Assembly (NCBI GenBank): GCA_016713175.1
Contig: JADJPQ010000015.1
Location: 43,953-107,952, forward strand
Source: Planctomycetota bacterium
Lineage (GTDB): Bacteria; Planctomycetota; UBA1135; UBA2386
DNA: 64,000 nucleotides
Direction: 5' to 3'
Shown here in pieces: positions 55,599 to 64,000 of the stretch (its first letter is position 1; the number at the start of each line of letters is the position of its first letter). A program made the translations under genes and the position numbers. The notes below the pieces were generated by a model. The model was not told the DNA's origin, made no database searches, and saw only the letters and a list, made by a program, of their open reading frames with translations.

Positions 55599-55694
55599 GG
55601 CTCTGGCTGGAGGGTTGGTCGGCACGTTCGGGGTGCCGCCGCCCCATGCGCGCGATCGCGACCAGACCCGCAGCCCGCGGTGCGGAATCCTCGG

Positions 55695-56270
55695 CTACTC
55701 GTCGCGCCCGCCGCGCAACTCCGCCTTCAGCCAGGCCCGGGCGAAGAACCAGTCGGCTTCGACGGTTCGCAGCGAAACGCCCAGCGCGTCGGCCACTTCC
55801 GGCATGGTCAGGCCGCCGAAACAGCGCATCTCGACCACCTGGGCCTTGCGGTCATCGAGCGCGGCGAGGCGTTGCAGCGTCTCGTCGAGCGCGAGGATCG
55901 ACGGCGGCGCGGCGCCGGCAGTCGCTTCCAGCCAGGTCGGCAGGGTGACTTCGCGGGATGCGTCGCGTTTCTGCGCATCTCGTCGGCGCGCGAGGTCGAC
56001 CAGCACCTGGCGCATCACGCGCGCGCAGAGCCTGCGGAAATGCACCCGATCCGCCACTTCGACCGTCTGTTGATCGACCATCCGCAGATACACCTCGTGC
56101 ACCAGGGCGGTCGGCTCCAACGGCGCTGCGGCCTCTCGCCGCAGCTGCTGCCGTGCCAGTTCGCGCAGCTCGTCGTAGACGAACGGCAGCAAGCTGCTGA
56201 GCGGGATCGCATCGCCGCGCCGGTGGCGCTGCAGCAACTCGGTGAAACGCGTTGGATCGTGCGTCGGCAC
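55695..56270 (-). CDS. ECF sigma factor of the planctomycete-type Sigma70_ECF family
   Basis: The 191-residue factor has region 2 (LVHEVYLRMVDQQ, then RVMRQVLVDLARRR) and region 4 (LDDRKAQVVEMRCFGGLTMPEVADALGVS, a helix-turn-helix). The PTALVHEVYLRL-like block is typical of the family that is expanded in Planctomycetota and often pairs with Ser/Thr kinases. It is divergent from such a kinase gene, with 59 bp between starts, which suggests kinase control of its activity. No anti-sigma gene is present. Confidence 0.9.
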   Translation of the reverse strand: MPTHDPTRFTELLQRHRRGDAIPLSSLLPFVYDELRELARQQLRREAAAPLEPTALVHEVYLRMVDQQTVEVADRVHFRRLCARVMRQVLVDLARRRDAQKRDASREVTLPTWLEATAGAAPPSILALDETLQRLAALDDRKAQVVEMRCFGGLTMPEVADALGVSLRTVEADWFFARAWLKAELRGGRDE

Positions 56271-56329
56271 GGGAATCGCCAGCGATCGGGGCAGCGGCGT
56301 GGCCGCGAAACCGGGATGATGGGGGAACG

Positions 56330-59300
56330 ATGAGCCTCGGCCAACGGCATGAATCCGCAGAACCGGAACGAGGGCCAGACGCCGATCATAGCCGCCCGGC
56401 CGGCTTCGACCGCCTGGCGGCCGAGTTCGAGCGCCTGCGCCGCCTCCCCGCCGGCGAACGTGGCGCGGCGCTTGCTGCCGTGGCGCTCGGCGACGCCGCG
56501 CTGGCCACGGCGCTCGCGCCGCTCCTGGCGCAGCACGACGACGACCCGGACCAGTTGGCGACGCCGGCGGTCTGGTGCCAGCAGCCGTGGGTAGGCGAGG
56601 CGCTCGCGGCCCAGATCGAAAGCGAGGGACTGCCCGAGCGCATCGGTGCGTACCGACCGATCCGTGAACTCGGTCGCGGCGGCATGGGATCGGTGTTCCT
56701 GGCGGTCCGCGATGGCGCCGACTTCGAGCAGCAGGTCGCGATCAAGGTGTTGCGCGCGTTGCCGGGCGATCGCGATCTGGTGCGGCGGTTCGCCAATGAG
56801 CGCCGCATCCTCGCGGCGTTGCGGCATCCGAACATCGCTGCCCTGGTCGACGGTGGCACGACGGCGGCCGGCTTGTCGTATGTCGTGATGGAGTACGTCG
56901 AGGGCCGCGACCTGATCACCCATTGCCGCGAACGCCAGTTCGGCGTCGAGCGGCGGCTGCGGTTGTTCGTCAAGGTCTGTCGGGCGGTGGCCCACGCCCA
57001 CCGCGGCCTGGTCGTGCATCGCGATCTGAAGCCCGGCAACATCCTGGTGACCGACGGCGACGAACCGAAGCTGCTCGACTTCGGCATCGCCAAACTGCTC
57101 GACCACGACGAACAAGGCGGCGGCGACGCCCTGACCGGCACCGGCCACCTGCTGCTGACCCCCGAGTACAGCAGCCCCGAGCAGGTGCGCGGCGAGGCGA
57201 TCACCACCGCCACCGATGTCTACGCGCTCGGCGTCGTGCTGTACGAACTGCTGAGCGGCGAACGGGCCCAGCCGCTGGCGACCCGTTCGCTGGAGGCACT
57301 GCGCACGGTGATCTGCGAACGTACACCGCCGCCGCCGAGTGCGGCCGTACGGGCCGGCGCGGTCCCCGGGCGCGTGGCGCGACGTCTCCGCGGCGATCTC
57401 GACACGATCGTCGCGATGGCAATGCGCAAGGAACCGGAGCGGCGATACCACTCGGCGGCAGCGCTGGCCGACGACCTGCAGCGTCACCTCGACCGGCTGC
57501 CGGTGCAGGCTCGCGCCGAGACGTTCGGCTATCGCGGCGTGATGTTCGTGCGCCGGCATCGGGCGGCCGTCGCCGCGGCGCTGGTCGTGGTCATCGTGCT
57601 GGTCGCGTTCGCCGTGCGCACGGTGACGCAGAACCGGCAGATCCGTGCCGAACGCGACTTCGCTGCCGGTCAACGACAGATCGCCGAGCGCCAGCGCGAC
57701 GAAGCCGAACGCCAGCGGTTGGTCGCCGACACGACGGCGGGATTCCTGGTCGAGTTGTTCGAGATGGCAGCGCCGCATCAGCAGCGCGCCGAGGGCGCCC
57801 GCGCCCGCGAACTGCTCGACCGCGGGGCGCGACGGATCGCCGATCGGTTCGCAACCGAGCCGCTGCGCCGGGCCAATCTCGAACTGGCGATGGGGCGCGC
57901 CTACCTCGCGATCGGTGGCTTTGCCGAGGCCCTGCGACTGCTCGACGCCGCGCACGCGGCCGTCGCCGCCGTCGAGGCGGATGGCGCCCTGCATCGCCGC
58001 ACCCAGTTCTGGCTCGGCGTCGCGCGCGCCAACTGCGGTGAGCTCGACGTCGGCATCGCGGGCATGCAGGCGGCGCTTGCGCCGCTGGCGAACGGGGAGC
58101 CGGTGCCGGCAGCGGAGCTGCGTCTGCGCCATGTGGCCCTGGCCGATTGGGTGCGCGAGGCCGGGCGATACGACGAAGCCCTGGTGTTGCTCGAACGAGC
58201 CGCGCAATACCCGTTGCAGCCGGAAGACGTCGACGCGGCGGCGTTGGCGGACCTGCGCCTCGGGCGCGCGGTCGTGCTGCGGGAAAGCGGTCGAGCCGAG
58301 GCTTCGCTGGCCTTGCTCAAGGAGGTTGCCGCCGCCGACCGTGGTCTTGACGACGACGGCGGGATGATCACCCTGCATCGGGAACTCAGTCGCACCTGCC
58401 GCAACCTGGACCGGCTCGAGGAGGCCCAGGATCATCTCGCCAAGGCGCTGGAACTGTCGCGGCGCCACTCCGGCGACGCGCACCCCGACGTCGACGCCGC
58501 GCTGTTCGAGCTGGCCCAGCTGGCGGAGGATGCCGGTGACTACCGCGAGTCGGAGCGGTTGCTCCGGGAGGTGTTGGCGCGCGATCTGCGGCGCTTCTCC
58601 GCCGACCATGCGACGGTGGCCCTGGACCAGGCGCAACTCGCCAAAGTGCTCGGACTGCTCGAACGGCATGACGAGGCGGAGCCGTTGTTCCAGACGGCTC
58701 TGGCGGTGCAGCGGCGCGTGCTGCCGCCGGGGCATCCGGAGTTGCCGACGACGATCGGCAACTACGCGGTGTATCTGCACCGCAATCGGCGCTTCGCGGA
58801 AGCCGCCCCGTTGCTGGCCGAACAGCTGACGATGTGCCGCAACCTGCACGGCGACGAACACGTCGAGACGCTGTCGGTGCGCCACAACCTGGGTGTGCTG
58901 CGGCTCGATCAGGGTGACCTGGTCGGTGCTGAACAGGAACTGCGGGCGTTGCTCGAGGTGCGGCGGCGAGTGCGCGGTGAGCACTCGGAGACCGCCGTGA
59001 CCTGGATGGCCCTGGCGACGGTGCTGTCGCGCCAGCAACGGCAGGAGGAAGCCGTCGAGGCGTTCGTCGGCGCGCGGGACCTGTTCATGACGACGTTGGG
59101 CCCCGACCATCCGAGCGTGGGTCGGGCCAGGGTCGGACTCGGGATCGCCCGCATGCGCATGCGGCAGCCGCAGGCCGCGGAACCGGAGTTTCGCGCCGCG
59201 GGTGTCATCGCCGCGATGACCTTCGGCGAGGATCACTCCGAGTGGACCTACACGCAGCATTGGCTGTCGCGCAGTCTCATCGAACAGCAGCAGTACGACG

Positions 59301-59455
59301 CGGCGCTGCCGGTGGCGGCCCAGGCGTTCGCGCGGCTCGAGGCCATGCGGGGGGACGTCCGGCAAGCGGGCTGGCTGCGCGACACGCTGGTCGAGCTGTA
59401 CACCCGGCGCGGCGAGGCGGACCAGGTGGCGGCGGTCCGGCAGCGCGTCTGGTAG
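56330..59455 (+). CDS. Membrane Ser/Thr protein kinase with C-terminal TPR repeats
   Basis: The 1041-residue protein has a kinase domain at about 107-390 (Gly loop LGRGGMGSVFLA, VAIK Lys139, HRDLKPGN at 230-237, DFG at 250-252). One membrane helix follows at about 411-430, then a coiled region and many TPR-like repeats to the end (for example EAVEAFVGARDLFMTTLG and AEPLFQTALAVQRRVL). The kinase is cytoplasmic and the repeats probably extracytoplasmic. It is divergent from an ECF sigma factor and may phosphorylate it; that link is inferred from context. A GGGGGA sequence precedes the ATG. Confidence 0.93.
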   Translation: MSLGQRHESAEPERGPDADHSRPAGFDRLAAEFERLRRLPAGERGAALAAVALGDAALATALAPLLAQHDDDPDQLATPAVWCQQPWVGEALAAQIESEGLPERIGAYRPIRELGRGGMGSVFLAVRDGADFEQQVAIKVLRALPGDRDLVRRFANERRILAALRHPNIAALVDGGTTAAGLSYVVMEYVEGRDLITHCRERQFGVERRLRLFVKVCRAVAHAHRGLVVHRDLKPGNILVTDGDEPKLLDFGIAKLLDHDEQGGGDALTGTGHLLLTPEYSSPEQVRGEAITTATDVYALGVVLYELLSGERAQPLATRSLEALRTVICERTPPPPSAAVRAGAVPGRVARRLRGDLDTIVAMAMRKEPERRYHSAAALADDLQRHLDRLPVQARAETFGYRGVMFVRRHRAAVAAALVVVIVLVAFAVRTVTQNRQIRAERDFAAGQRQIAERQRDEAERQRLVADTTAGFLVELFEMAAPHQQRAEGARARELLDRGARRIADRFATEPLRRANLELAMGRAYLAIGGFAEALRLLDAAHAAVAAVEADGALHRRTQFWLGVARANCGELDVGIAGMQAALAPLANGEPVPAAELRLRHVALADWVREAGRYDEALVLLERAAQYPLQPEDVDAAALADLRLGRAVVLRESGRAEASLALLKEVAAADRGLDDDGGMITLHRELSRTCRNLDRLEEAQDHLAKALELSRRHSGDAHPDVDAALFELAQLAEDAGDYRESERLLREVLARDLRRFSADHATVALDQAQLAKVLGLLERHDEAEPLFQTALAVQRRVLPPGHPELPTTIGNYAVYLHRNRRFAEAAPLLAEQLTMCRNLHGDEHVETLSVRHNLGVLRLDQGDLVGAEQELRALLEVRRRVRGEHSETAVTWMALATVLSRQQRQEEAVEAFVGARDLFMTTLGPDHPSVGRARVGLGIARMRMRQPQAAEPEFRAAGVIAAMTFGEDHSEWTYTQHWLSRSLIEQQQYDAALPVAAQAFARLEAMRGDVRQAGWLRDTLVELYTRRGEADQVAAVRQRVW

Positions 59456-59564
59456 CGCCGCAGCTCGGTCGTGGCGGAGAGACGAGCCAGCGGCGGAAAG
59501 CGACTGCGGCACCGCGGCGCGTGGCATGGGCGTCGCGGGCCAGGCACTGGTTGCCTCGTCGACT

Positions 59565-61469
59565 TCAGAGTCGATGCACGTTGCGCCAACTCCCGAAGAA
59601 GCCCGGGGTCCAGGTCGCGCCGGTGTGCAGATCCCCTTGCTGCAGGTTGATATTGAAGGGCACGGGCGGCGCGCCCGCCCAGTCGATGATCCCGGACGGC
59701 CCGACAATCTGCAGGCCGACGGTTGCGATGGTGCCGAGCGGCAGGCACAGCAGACCGCGATCGCCGAGGCCGAGGTTGACGCCGGGAGTCAGCGGCGACA
59801 GCGATGCCAGCAGAATCGCGGCGTCACCCTCCTTGGAGCGCGTGCGCACGCGACTCGCTTCGATGGCCAGGGTGGGCAGTACGTCCAACGCAAACGCGAA
59901 CGGCACCGCCAGGCGGCTGAACACGAGCACCTGACTGGTGCCGGCCGCGAGTTCCACAGCCTGGGCATACCAGTCCGACCCCGGCAGCGAATCGCCGACG
60001 CCGTTCTGGTCGAGGAGCGTGTATTCGCTGCCATTCGGGGTCGGCACGCGCAGCCGTGTCGACGTCTCGGTGCAGTTGCTGACGTGATAGGACGCGAATG
60101 CCCCAGGGGTCGCCGGGATCGCCACGCCATTGGTGCCGAAGGTCAGCGGCGTGCTGACATACGGCGAACCCACCGTGGTCGTCAGCGAGTAGCCACCCGC
60201 AGCGCCGGGGAACGGGGTGACCGCGACGAGCCAGTTGCCCAGCGGCAGGCTGCCCGACAGGCGCGCATAGCCGCTGAGGGCATCGTCGTTCTCGACGGCG
60301 AGGCCGTAGCGGCGGTCCATGATGCTGAGCACCGTGTCGCCGGCGCCCGCGCCGTTCGCCCCGGTGACCAGGGTGACGCCCTGGTTGAAGCCGAGGTTCA
60401 GGCGATACAGCCGCATGCTCTCCGGACCGGCCAGCGTGTCGGTGACGAGCGGGCTGGTGGCGACGTCGCGCATGGGGAGCAATGGCGTCACCGCCTTCGT
60501 GAGGGTGAAGGCCAGACCGGCCGTGCCCCCGAAGTCGGTGACGTACGCGTAGTAGGTCCCGGCCAGCAGGTCGACGTCGGCGGCGGCGCTCAGCCCGCCG
60601 ATCGTGCTGTCGTCATTGGCGAACACCAGGGCGCCGTTGCTCCGCTGCAGCCACAGCACCGTGTCACCCGTGCTGCTTGCGCTCAGCGCCACGCGGCTGT
60701 CCGACGTCAGCGCGATGCGGAACACGTCATGGCCAGCGCCGGCTGGCACCTGCGTGGTGCCGTTGGCGGCAGCAACCAGGAGGCGCGGCGTGCCGGTGTT
60801 CAACGCCGCGGTCGTGATCGTGAGGTCGTAACCGCCGCCTTCGTAGGTGGCAGGCGTGGTGAAGGTGTTCATCCAGGCACCGACCTCGACGTGGAACGTG
60901 CCGGCCGGCAGGTAGAGGCTCAGGCTCTGGTTGCCGGCGGTGTCGGCGAACGCAACCGGATCGCCCTGGCTGTCCTTGATGGTGATCGTCGAATCGACGA
61001 TCGGCGAGGGCCCGGTGCCGGTGACGGCGAACGTCACCAACTGCAGGCCGTCGGCAACGTAGGTCCAGGTATCGAGGTCGTTCGGCGTGGCATTGTCACC
61101 GGTGGCGACCGTGTTGGCGCCGAGCGCATCGGCCCAGCGCCACGAGTCGTTGAACTCGTGCTCCATCGCCATCTCGATGCCGCCAGGGGTCGTCGCGACG
61201 ACCTGCCGGATGCCGGCGTCGGTGCGGCGATACGGCGGCACCCGCCCGAGCTTGCCCGTCAAGGCGTAGAACGCCTGCTTCATCGCCACGCGCGCTGCCG
61301 GTGTCGCCACCAACCCGGCCGCCTGCGCGTCGGCCAGCACCTGCGAAGCAAGCATGCGGGGCAGCTGCTGGCCGTAGCGGGCCTGCAGCCAGGCCTGGGG
61401 CGATGGGGCCTGGGCGACCGCGGCGGCAAGGAACGTCAGACTGAAACCGCAGCAATGGAGGTGGGTCAT
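59565..61469 (-). CDS. Secreted protein with tandem pre-peptidase C-terminal-type (PPC) domains
   Basis: The 634-residue protein has a signal peptide (about 1-20). It then shows repeated beta-sandwich units of the PPC type, seen as NDLDTWTYVADGLQLV, GHDVFRIALTSDSRVAL and ESMRLYRLNLGFNQGVT, each followed by GTYYAYVTD-like strands. No protease domain is present. The last 70 residues include PPVPFNINLQQGD, similar to the end of the secreted protein at 16321. It is 43 bp downstream of the beta-helix gene on the same strand, so the two may be one operon. Confidence 0.72.
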   Translation of the reverse strand: MTHLHCCGFSLTFLAAAVAQAPSPQAWLQARYGQQLPRMLASQVLADAQAAGLVATPAARVAMKQAFYALTGKLGRVPPYRRTDAGIRQVVATTPGGIEMAMEHEFNDSWRWADALGANTVATGDNATPNDLDTWTYVADGLQLVTFAVTGTGPSPIVDSTITIKDSQGDPVAFADTAGNQSLSLYLPAGTFHVEVGAWMNTFTTPATYEGGGYDLTITTAALNTGTPRLLVAAANGTTQVPAGAGHDVFRIALTSDSRVALSASSTGDTVLWLQRSNGALVFANDDSTIGGLSAAADVDLLAGTYYAYVTDFGGTAGLAFTLTKAVTPLLPMRDVATSPLVTDTLAGPESMRLYRLNLGFNQGVTLVTGANGAGAGDTVLSIMDRRYGLAVENDDALSGYARLSGSLPLGNWLVAVTPFPGAAGGYSLTTTVGSPYVSTPLTFGTNGVAIPATPGAFASYHVSNCTETSTRLRVPTPNGSEYTLLDQNGVGDSLPGSDWYAQAVELAAGTSQVLVFSRLAVPFAFALDVLPTLAIEASRVRTRSKEGDAAILLASLSPLTPGVNLGLGDRGLLCLPLGTIATVGLQIVGPSGIIDWAGAPPVPFNINLQQGDLHTGATWTPGFFGSWRNVHRL

Positions 61470-61512
61470 CGTGGGATCATCGTGGCTTTCGGGGTGCAGC
61501 CAGCGCTTTCGA

Positions 61513-63409
61513 TCAGTAGATGAAGTTGGCCCAGGGGTGGTTGGCGCCGGCGACGCCGGTGATGTCGCCGACATTCGCGACCGTGATCAACGGCCCGTGG
61601 CTGTTGCCGGCCGCGATCTGGAACGGCGCGCTGTTGGCCGTGTTCTTCAGGATGATGTTGCCGGCGCCGCTGACCAGGACGCCGCGGTCCTCGTACGAGT
61701 GGTTGTTGCCCTCGATGCGGTTGGCGCTGCCGATGACCAGGATGCCGCCCTGCGTGCCTGCTGCGGTGCCGTTGCCGTTGGTGTTGTTGCGCAGCACGGA
61801 GCACGACCAGCCGACGCGGATGCCGTCGAGGCCGTTCTCGCGCAGGTTGCAGTCGACGATCTTGCAGCCGTTGTTGGCGAACACGCCCTCCCGGACATTG
61901 TTGTTCAACTCGCAGCGCGACACGTCGCCGCCGTCGCTGACGAACACGCCGCTGCCGGTGTTGTTGGAGCACTGGCAATCGAGGGCCTGGGAACGCGCGC
62001 CCAGGGAGATGCCGACGGCGCCGTTGCCGACGGCAACGCAACCGCGAACCTGGCTGGCGGCGGCGGTGATGATGCCCGACAGGGGTGTTGCCAGTGGCCG
62101 TGCACGACTCGACATTGGCACTGGAGCCGGTGGACAGCCCGTACCCGCCGTTGCCGTCCAGCGTCAAGCTCGCGTAGCGGCCGGAAGTCACATTGGTGGC
62201 CGCGATGCCCGTGCCGCCGAAACCGCTGATCGTGCCGTTCATGACCACGAGGTTCTTCCGCGTGGTGGGCACACTGATGCCATCGGTCGAGTTGCTCACC
62301 CCGATGAGGGCATGGCCGCCGAGGTCGATGGTGACGTTGTCGGCGGCGACCGTGATGCCGCTCTGGTTGGGCGTAGCGAGCAGGCTGCCGCGCAGCAAGA
62401 CCGTGCCGGGCCAGGTGATCCGCTGGGGCAGTTGCACCAGCACGACCTCGATCCGGTTGTCCGGATTGCGGATGTCGTAGTTGCTGAGCACCTGGTTCGT
62501 CCAGTGACGGGCGATCGAGTTTCCGGCCAGGTAGTTGCCGGTGGCGGTGCTGCCCACGAGGATGCCGCCGGCGTTGGCGGCGAGGGAGTTCGGACCCACC
62601 GCGTGGTTGTCGACGACGCGGTTGTTCGAGCCGTTCACGGCGATGCTCCAGGTGCTGCAATCGGCGAAGCGCGAGTTCTCGACGACGTTGCCCGCGCCTT
62701 CCAAGGAAGCGCCGACGACACCGTTGGCGGTGCAGTTGCGCATCGTCGCCCCGGACAGCAAGCGAAATGCCCGGTCGGCGATCGCGTGCGCGGAGCACCG
62801 GTCGAACAGTGAGTCTCCGATTCCGCTGAACCCGACCCCGCATCCCTTGGCAGCGCAATCGATCACCACGTTGCCGCCCGTCACCGTCCCGGAGGAGATG
62901 GACACGCCCGTGCCACATACCGTGAATGTGCAGTGTGCGAGCGTCGCCCCCCCCGCGGAACTGTGGATCCCGATGTTGTTCCTGCTGAAGCCCATCCGTT
63001 CGACCCGCAGCCCGGATCCGTTGCTGAAGACGCCGTACTGGAAGCCGGTGATCGTGCCGTTGCTGATGGCGATCGAGTTGCCGTCACCGCCAATGACGGA
63101 GATCCCGAAGGTATTGCCCGCCGCCGGCAAGGAGCGGCGCAGTTCAAAACCGTTGAGATCGATGGTCACGCGGTTGTCGCCGACCGTGGTGTCGTTGATG
63201 GTGATCGCGGTACCGAGGCTGTCCCAAGTCAGGTTGTTGGCGAGGTAGTACGATCCGGCCCTTGTGATGGTGAGTGGCAGCATGCCCTGGTTGATGGGCG
63301 TGCGTTTGTCGCCCGACCCCACGGCGCCCGGCGCCTGCGGCAGGGCCATGCCGGGCAGCGAACAGAGGACGAGCAGGAACCAACGTGCGGTCAAAGGCTG
63401 GCGGTGCAT
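61513..63409 (-). CDS. Secreted right-handed beta-helix protein, frameshifted
   Basis: The protein has a signal peptide (about 1-24) and long runs of parallel beta-helix repeats rich in Asn, Gly and Val (NGTITGFQYGVFSNGSG, VVENSRFADCS, SRYASLTLDGNGGYGLS-like). Around a G run at 62082-62085 the frame breaks. The end of the first frame (CTATGNTP) continues one frame over at SGIITAAASQVRGC and runs to a stop at 61513. Removing one base restores a 631-residue protein. It could bind or cleave polysaccharide, like pectate-lyase-type beta-helices, but no catalytic residues are evident. Confidence 0.72.
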
Positions 63410-63746
63410 GGATGGGAGTCCTTGGCGTCGTGCGACGGGGCGGACGACGACGGGCCACCGATTCCGTGGAATCGGGGATGGTGCAAGCAATGGTATCCAC
63501 GGCGGCAAGGACCTTGGCGACTGCGGGCGCTCTCGCAGCGCGCCACGCACCATGCGACATTCCAGCCGCGCCTCGTTTGCGGCCAACCGCAGTCTGCCGG
63601 TAGACCTTCGCCGGCCGCGTGGTCTTGGCAAGCCCAACGCCGGGCCGGCTGAGTTTTTCGGCAACATCGTGAGCCACGCTGCCCAATCCTGGCGCATGGA
63701 CCGGAAACTGCGTCGCCGCTACCACGCCGCAGAGAGGTCCATCGCC
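63410..63746. other. Divergent intergenic region with an 18-bp palindrome
   Basis: This 337-bp gap separates the beta-helix gene and the truncated secreted gene, which are divergent. I see no gene in it. It holds the palindrome at 63458-63475, a locally AT-richer TTTTTC stretch near 63655, and an AGAGAGG ribosome-binding candidate before 63747. Confidence 0.5.
63458..63475. promoter_or_regulatory. 18-bp perfect inverted repeat, candidate operator
   Basis: CCGATTCC-GT-GGAATCGG is a perfect palindrome about 48 bp upstream of the beta-helix start and 270 bp upstream of the rightward gene. Its two-base centre favours a dimeric regulator site over a hairpin. Confidence 0.45.
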
Positions 63747-64000
63747 ATGTCACCGACCCCCGTTCGCCGTTTCCTGCTGCTCGCCGCCATCACGTTCGGC
63801 TTGTTCCTCCCCGCGACTGCACAGGACGACCGCGCCAACATCGCCCCGACCCTGTGGCAGGTCTGGACCGGTCAGTCGTTCAACGACATCAACAACACCG
63901 TCGGCCAGGGCTATCGCATCGTCGACATCCGCATCGACAACCAGACCGCGTCGACGTTCACGGTGACTTACGTGCACAACTCCGGCGCCTATGGCCGGGC
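63747..64000 (+). CDS. Secreted protein, N-terminal part (3' end outside window)
   Basis: The 84 residues seen form a signal peptide (LLLAAITFGLFLPATAQD) and a start WQVWTGQSFNDINNTVGQGY followed by RIVDIRIDNQ. The Gly-Tyr-Arg-Ile-Val-Asp pattern recalls the bacterial tandem-repeat domains of secreted proteins, but the match is weak. ATG at 63747 follows AGAGAGG by 10 bases. It is cut at the window edge. Confidence 0.6.
   Translation, partial: MSPTPVRRFLLLAAITFGLFLPATAQDDRANIAPTLWQVWTGQSFNDINNTVGQGYRIVDIRIDNQTASTFTVTYVHNSGAYGR

Noticed and set aside
59526..61523. Long plus-strand frame opposite the PPC-type secreted protein
   Set aside because: Antisense shadow. The minus strand has a signal peptide and repeated beta units.
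1..64000. tRNA, rRNA, CRISPR arrays, IS elements or integrases
   Set aside because: I found no T-loop-like signature outside coding regions, no regularly spaced repeats and no transposase or integrase frame, so mobility of the cassette rests only on composition.

Overview
This is a very GC-rich, densely coded bacterial window with about 50 protein genes. I found no rRNA, tRNA, CRISPR array or insertion sequence. The gene content points to a Planctomycetota-type bacterium, and this is an inference from several weak signs together: an ECF sigma factor divergent from a large Ser/Thr kinase with TPR-like repeats, many big secreted proteins built from FG-GAP, pre-peptidase, beta-helix or DNRLRE-like modules, a secreted HExxH peptidase, an EF-P with a PGN loop tip, and an OprB-type porin. 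The envelope is diderm-like (lipoproteins, porin, HtrA-type protease, Wzm/Wzt exporter).

Layout. 1-6.3 kb: a left-truncated HDOD-GAF protein divergent from an ECF-like sigma factor, then the histidine-degradation pair hutI-ftcD, an HtrA/DegP protease and a small membrane protein. 6.3-12.7 kb: an AceE-type thiamine diphosphate enzyme, an MFS transporter, a YheT-like hydrolase and a 5'-3' exonuclease. 12.7-18.3 kb: a CocE/S15 peptidase divergent from a D-aminoacylase-like amidohydrolase, a secreted protein and a YeiH-family transporter. 18.3-27.3 kb: a very large secreted glucose/sorbosone dehydrogenase-type protein, a HEAT-repeat protein and a two-component system. 27.4-30.2 kb: membrane proteins, a KptA-like remnant, a YjbR protein and a frameshifted ychF.

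30.2-33.9 kb holds the most unusual block. It is a compact three-gene cassette of visibly different base and codon use, preceded by three direct repeats and a nested palindrome, and ending in a KGGxGR-type P-loop NTPase with TPR repeats. This is a plausible uncharacterised biological-conflict system. It sits between the housekeeping GTPase genes ychF and der.

33.9-43.9 kb: der, a small secreted protein, an OprB porin, a secreted metallopeptidase coupled to a polytopic membrane protein, TrkH, a phosphoglycolate-phosphatase-like HAD enzyme and a lipoprotein. 44.1-51.3 kb: a seven-gene polysaccharide export and assembly operon (ABC permease, ABC ATPase, GT2, GT2, GT4, PIG-L deacetylase, GT2) in which every junction overlaps by four bases. 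51.3-64 kb: a TerC protein, a small membrane protein and EF-P, an FG-GAP lipoprotein, the ECF/kinase pair, and two adjacent secreted proteins (one frameshifted). The window ends in a right-truncated secreted protein behind a strong palindrome.
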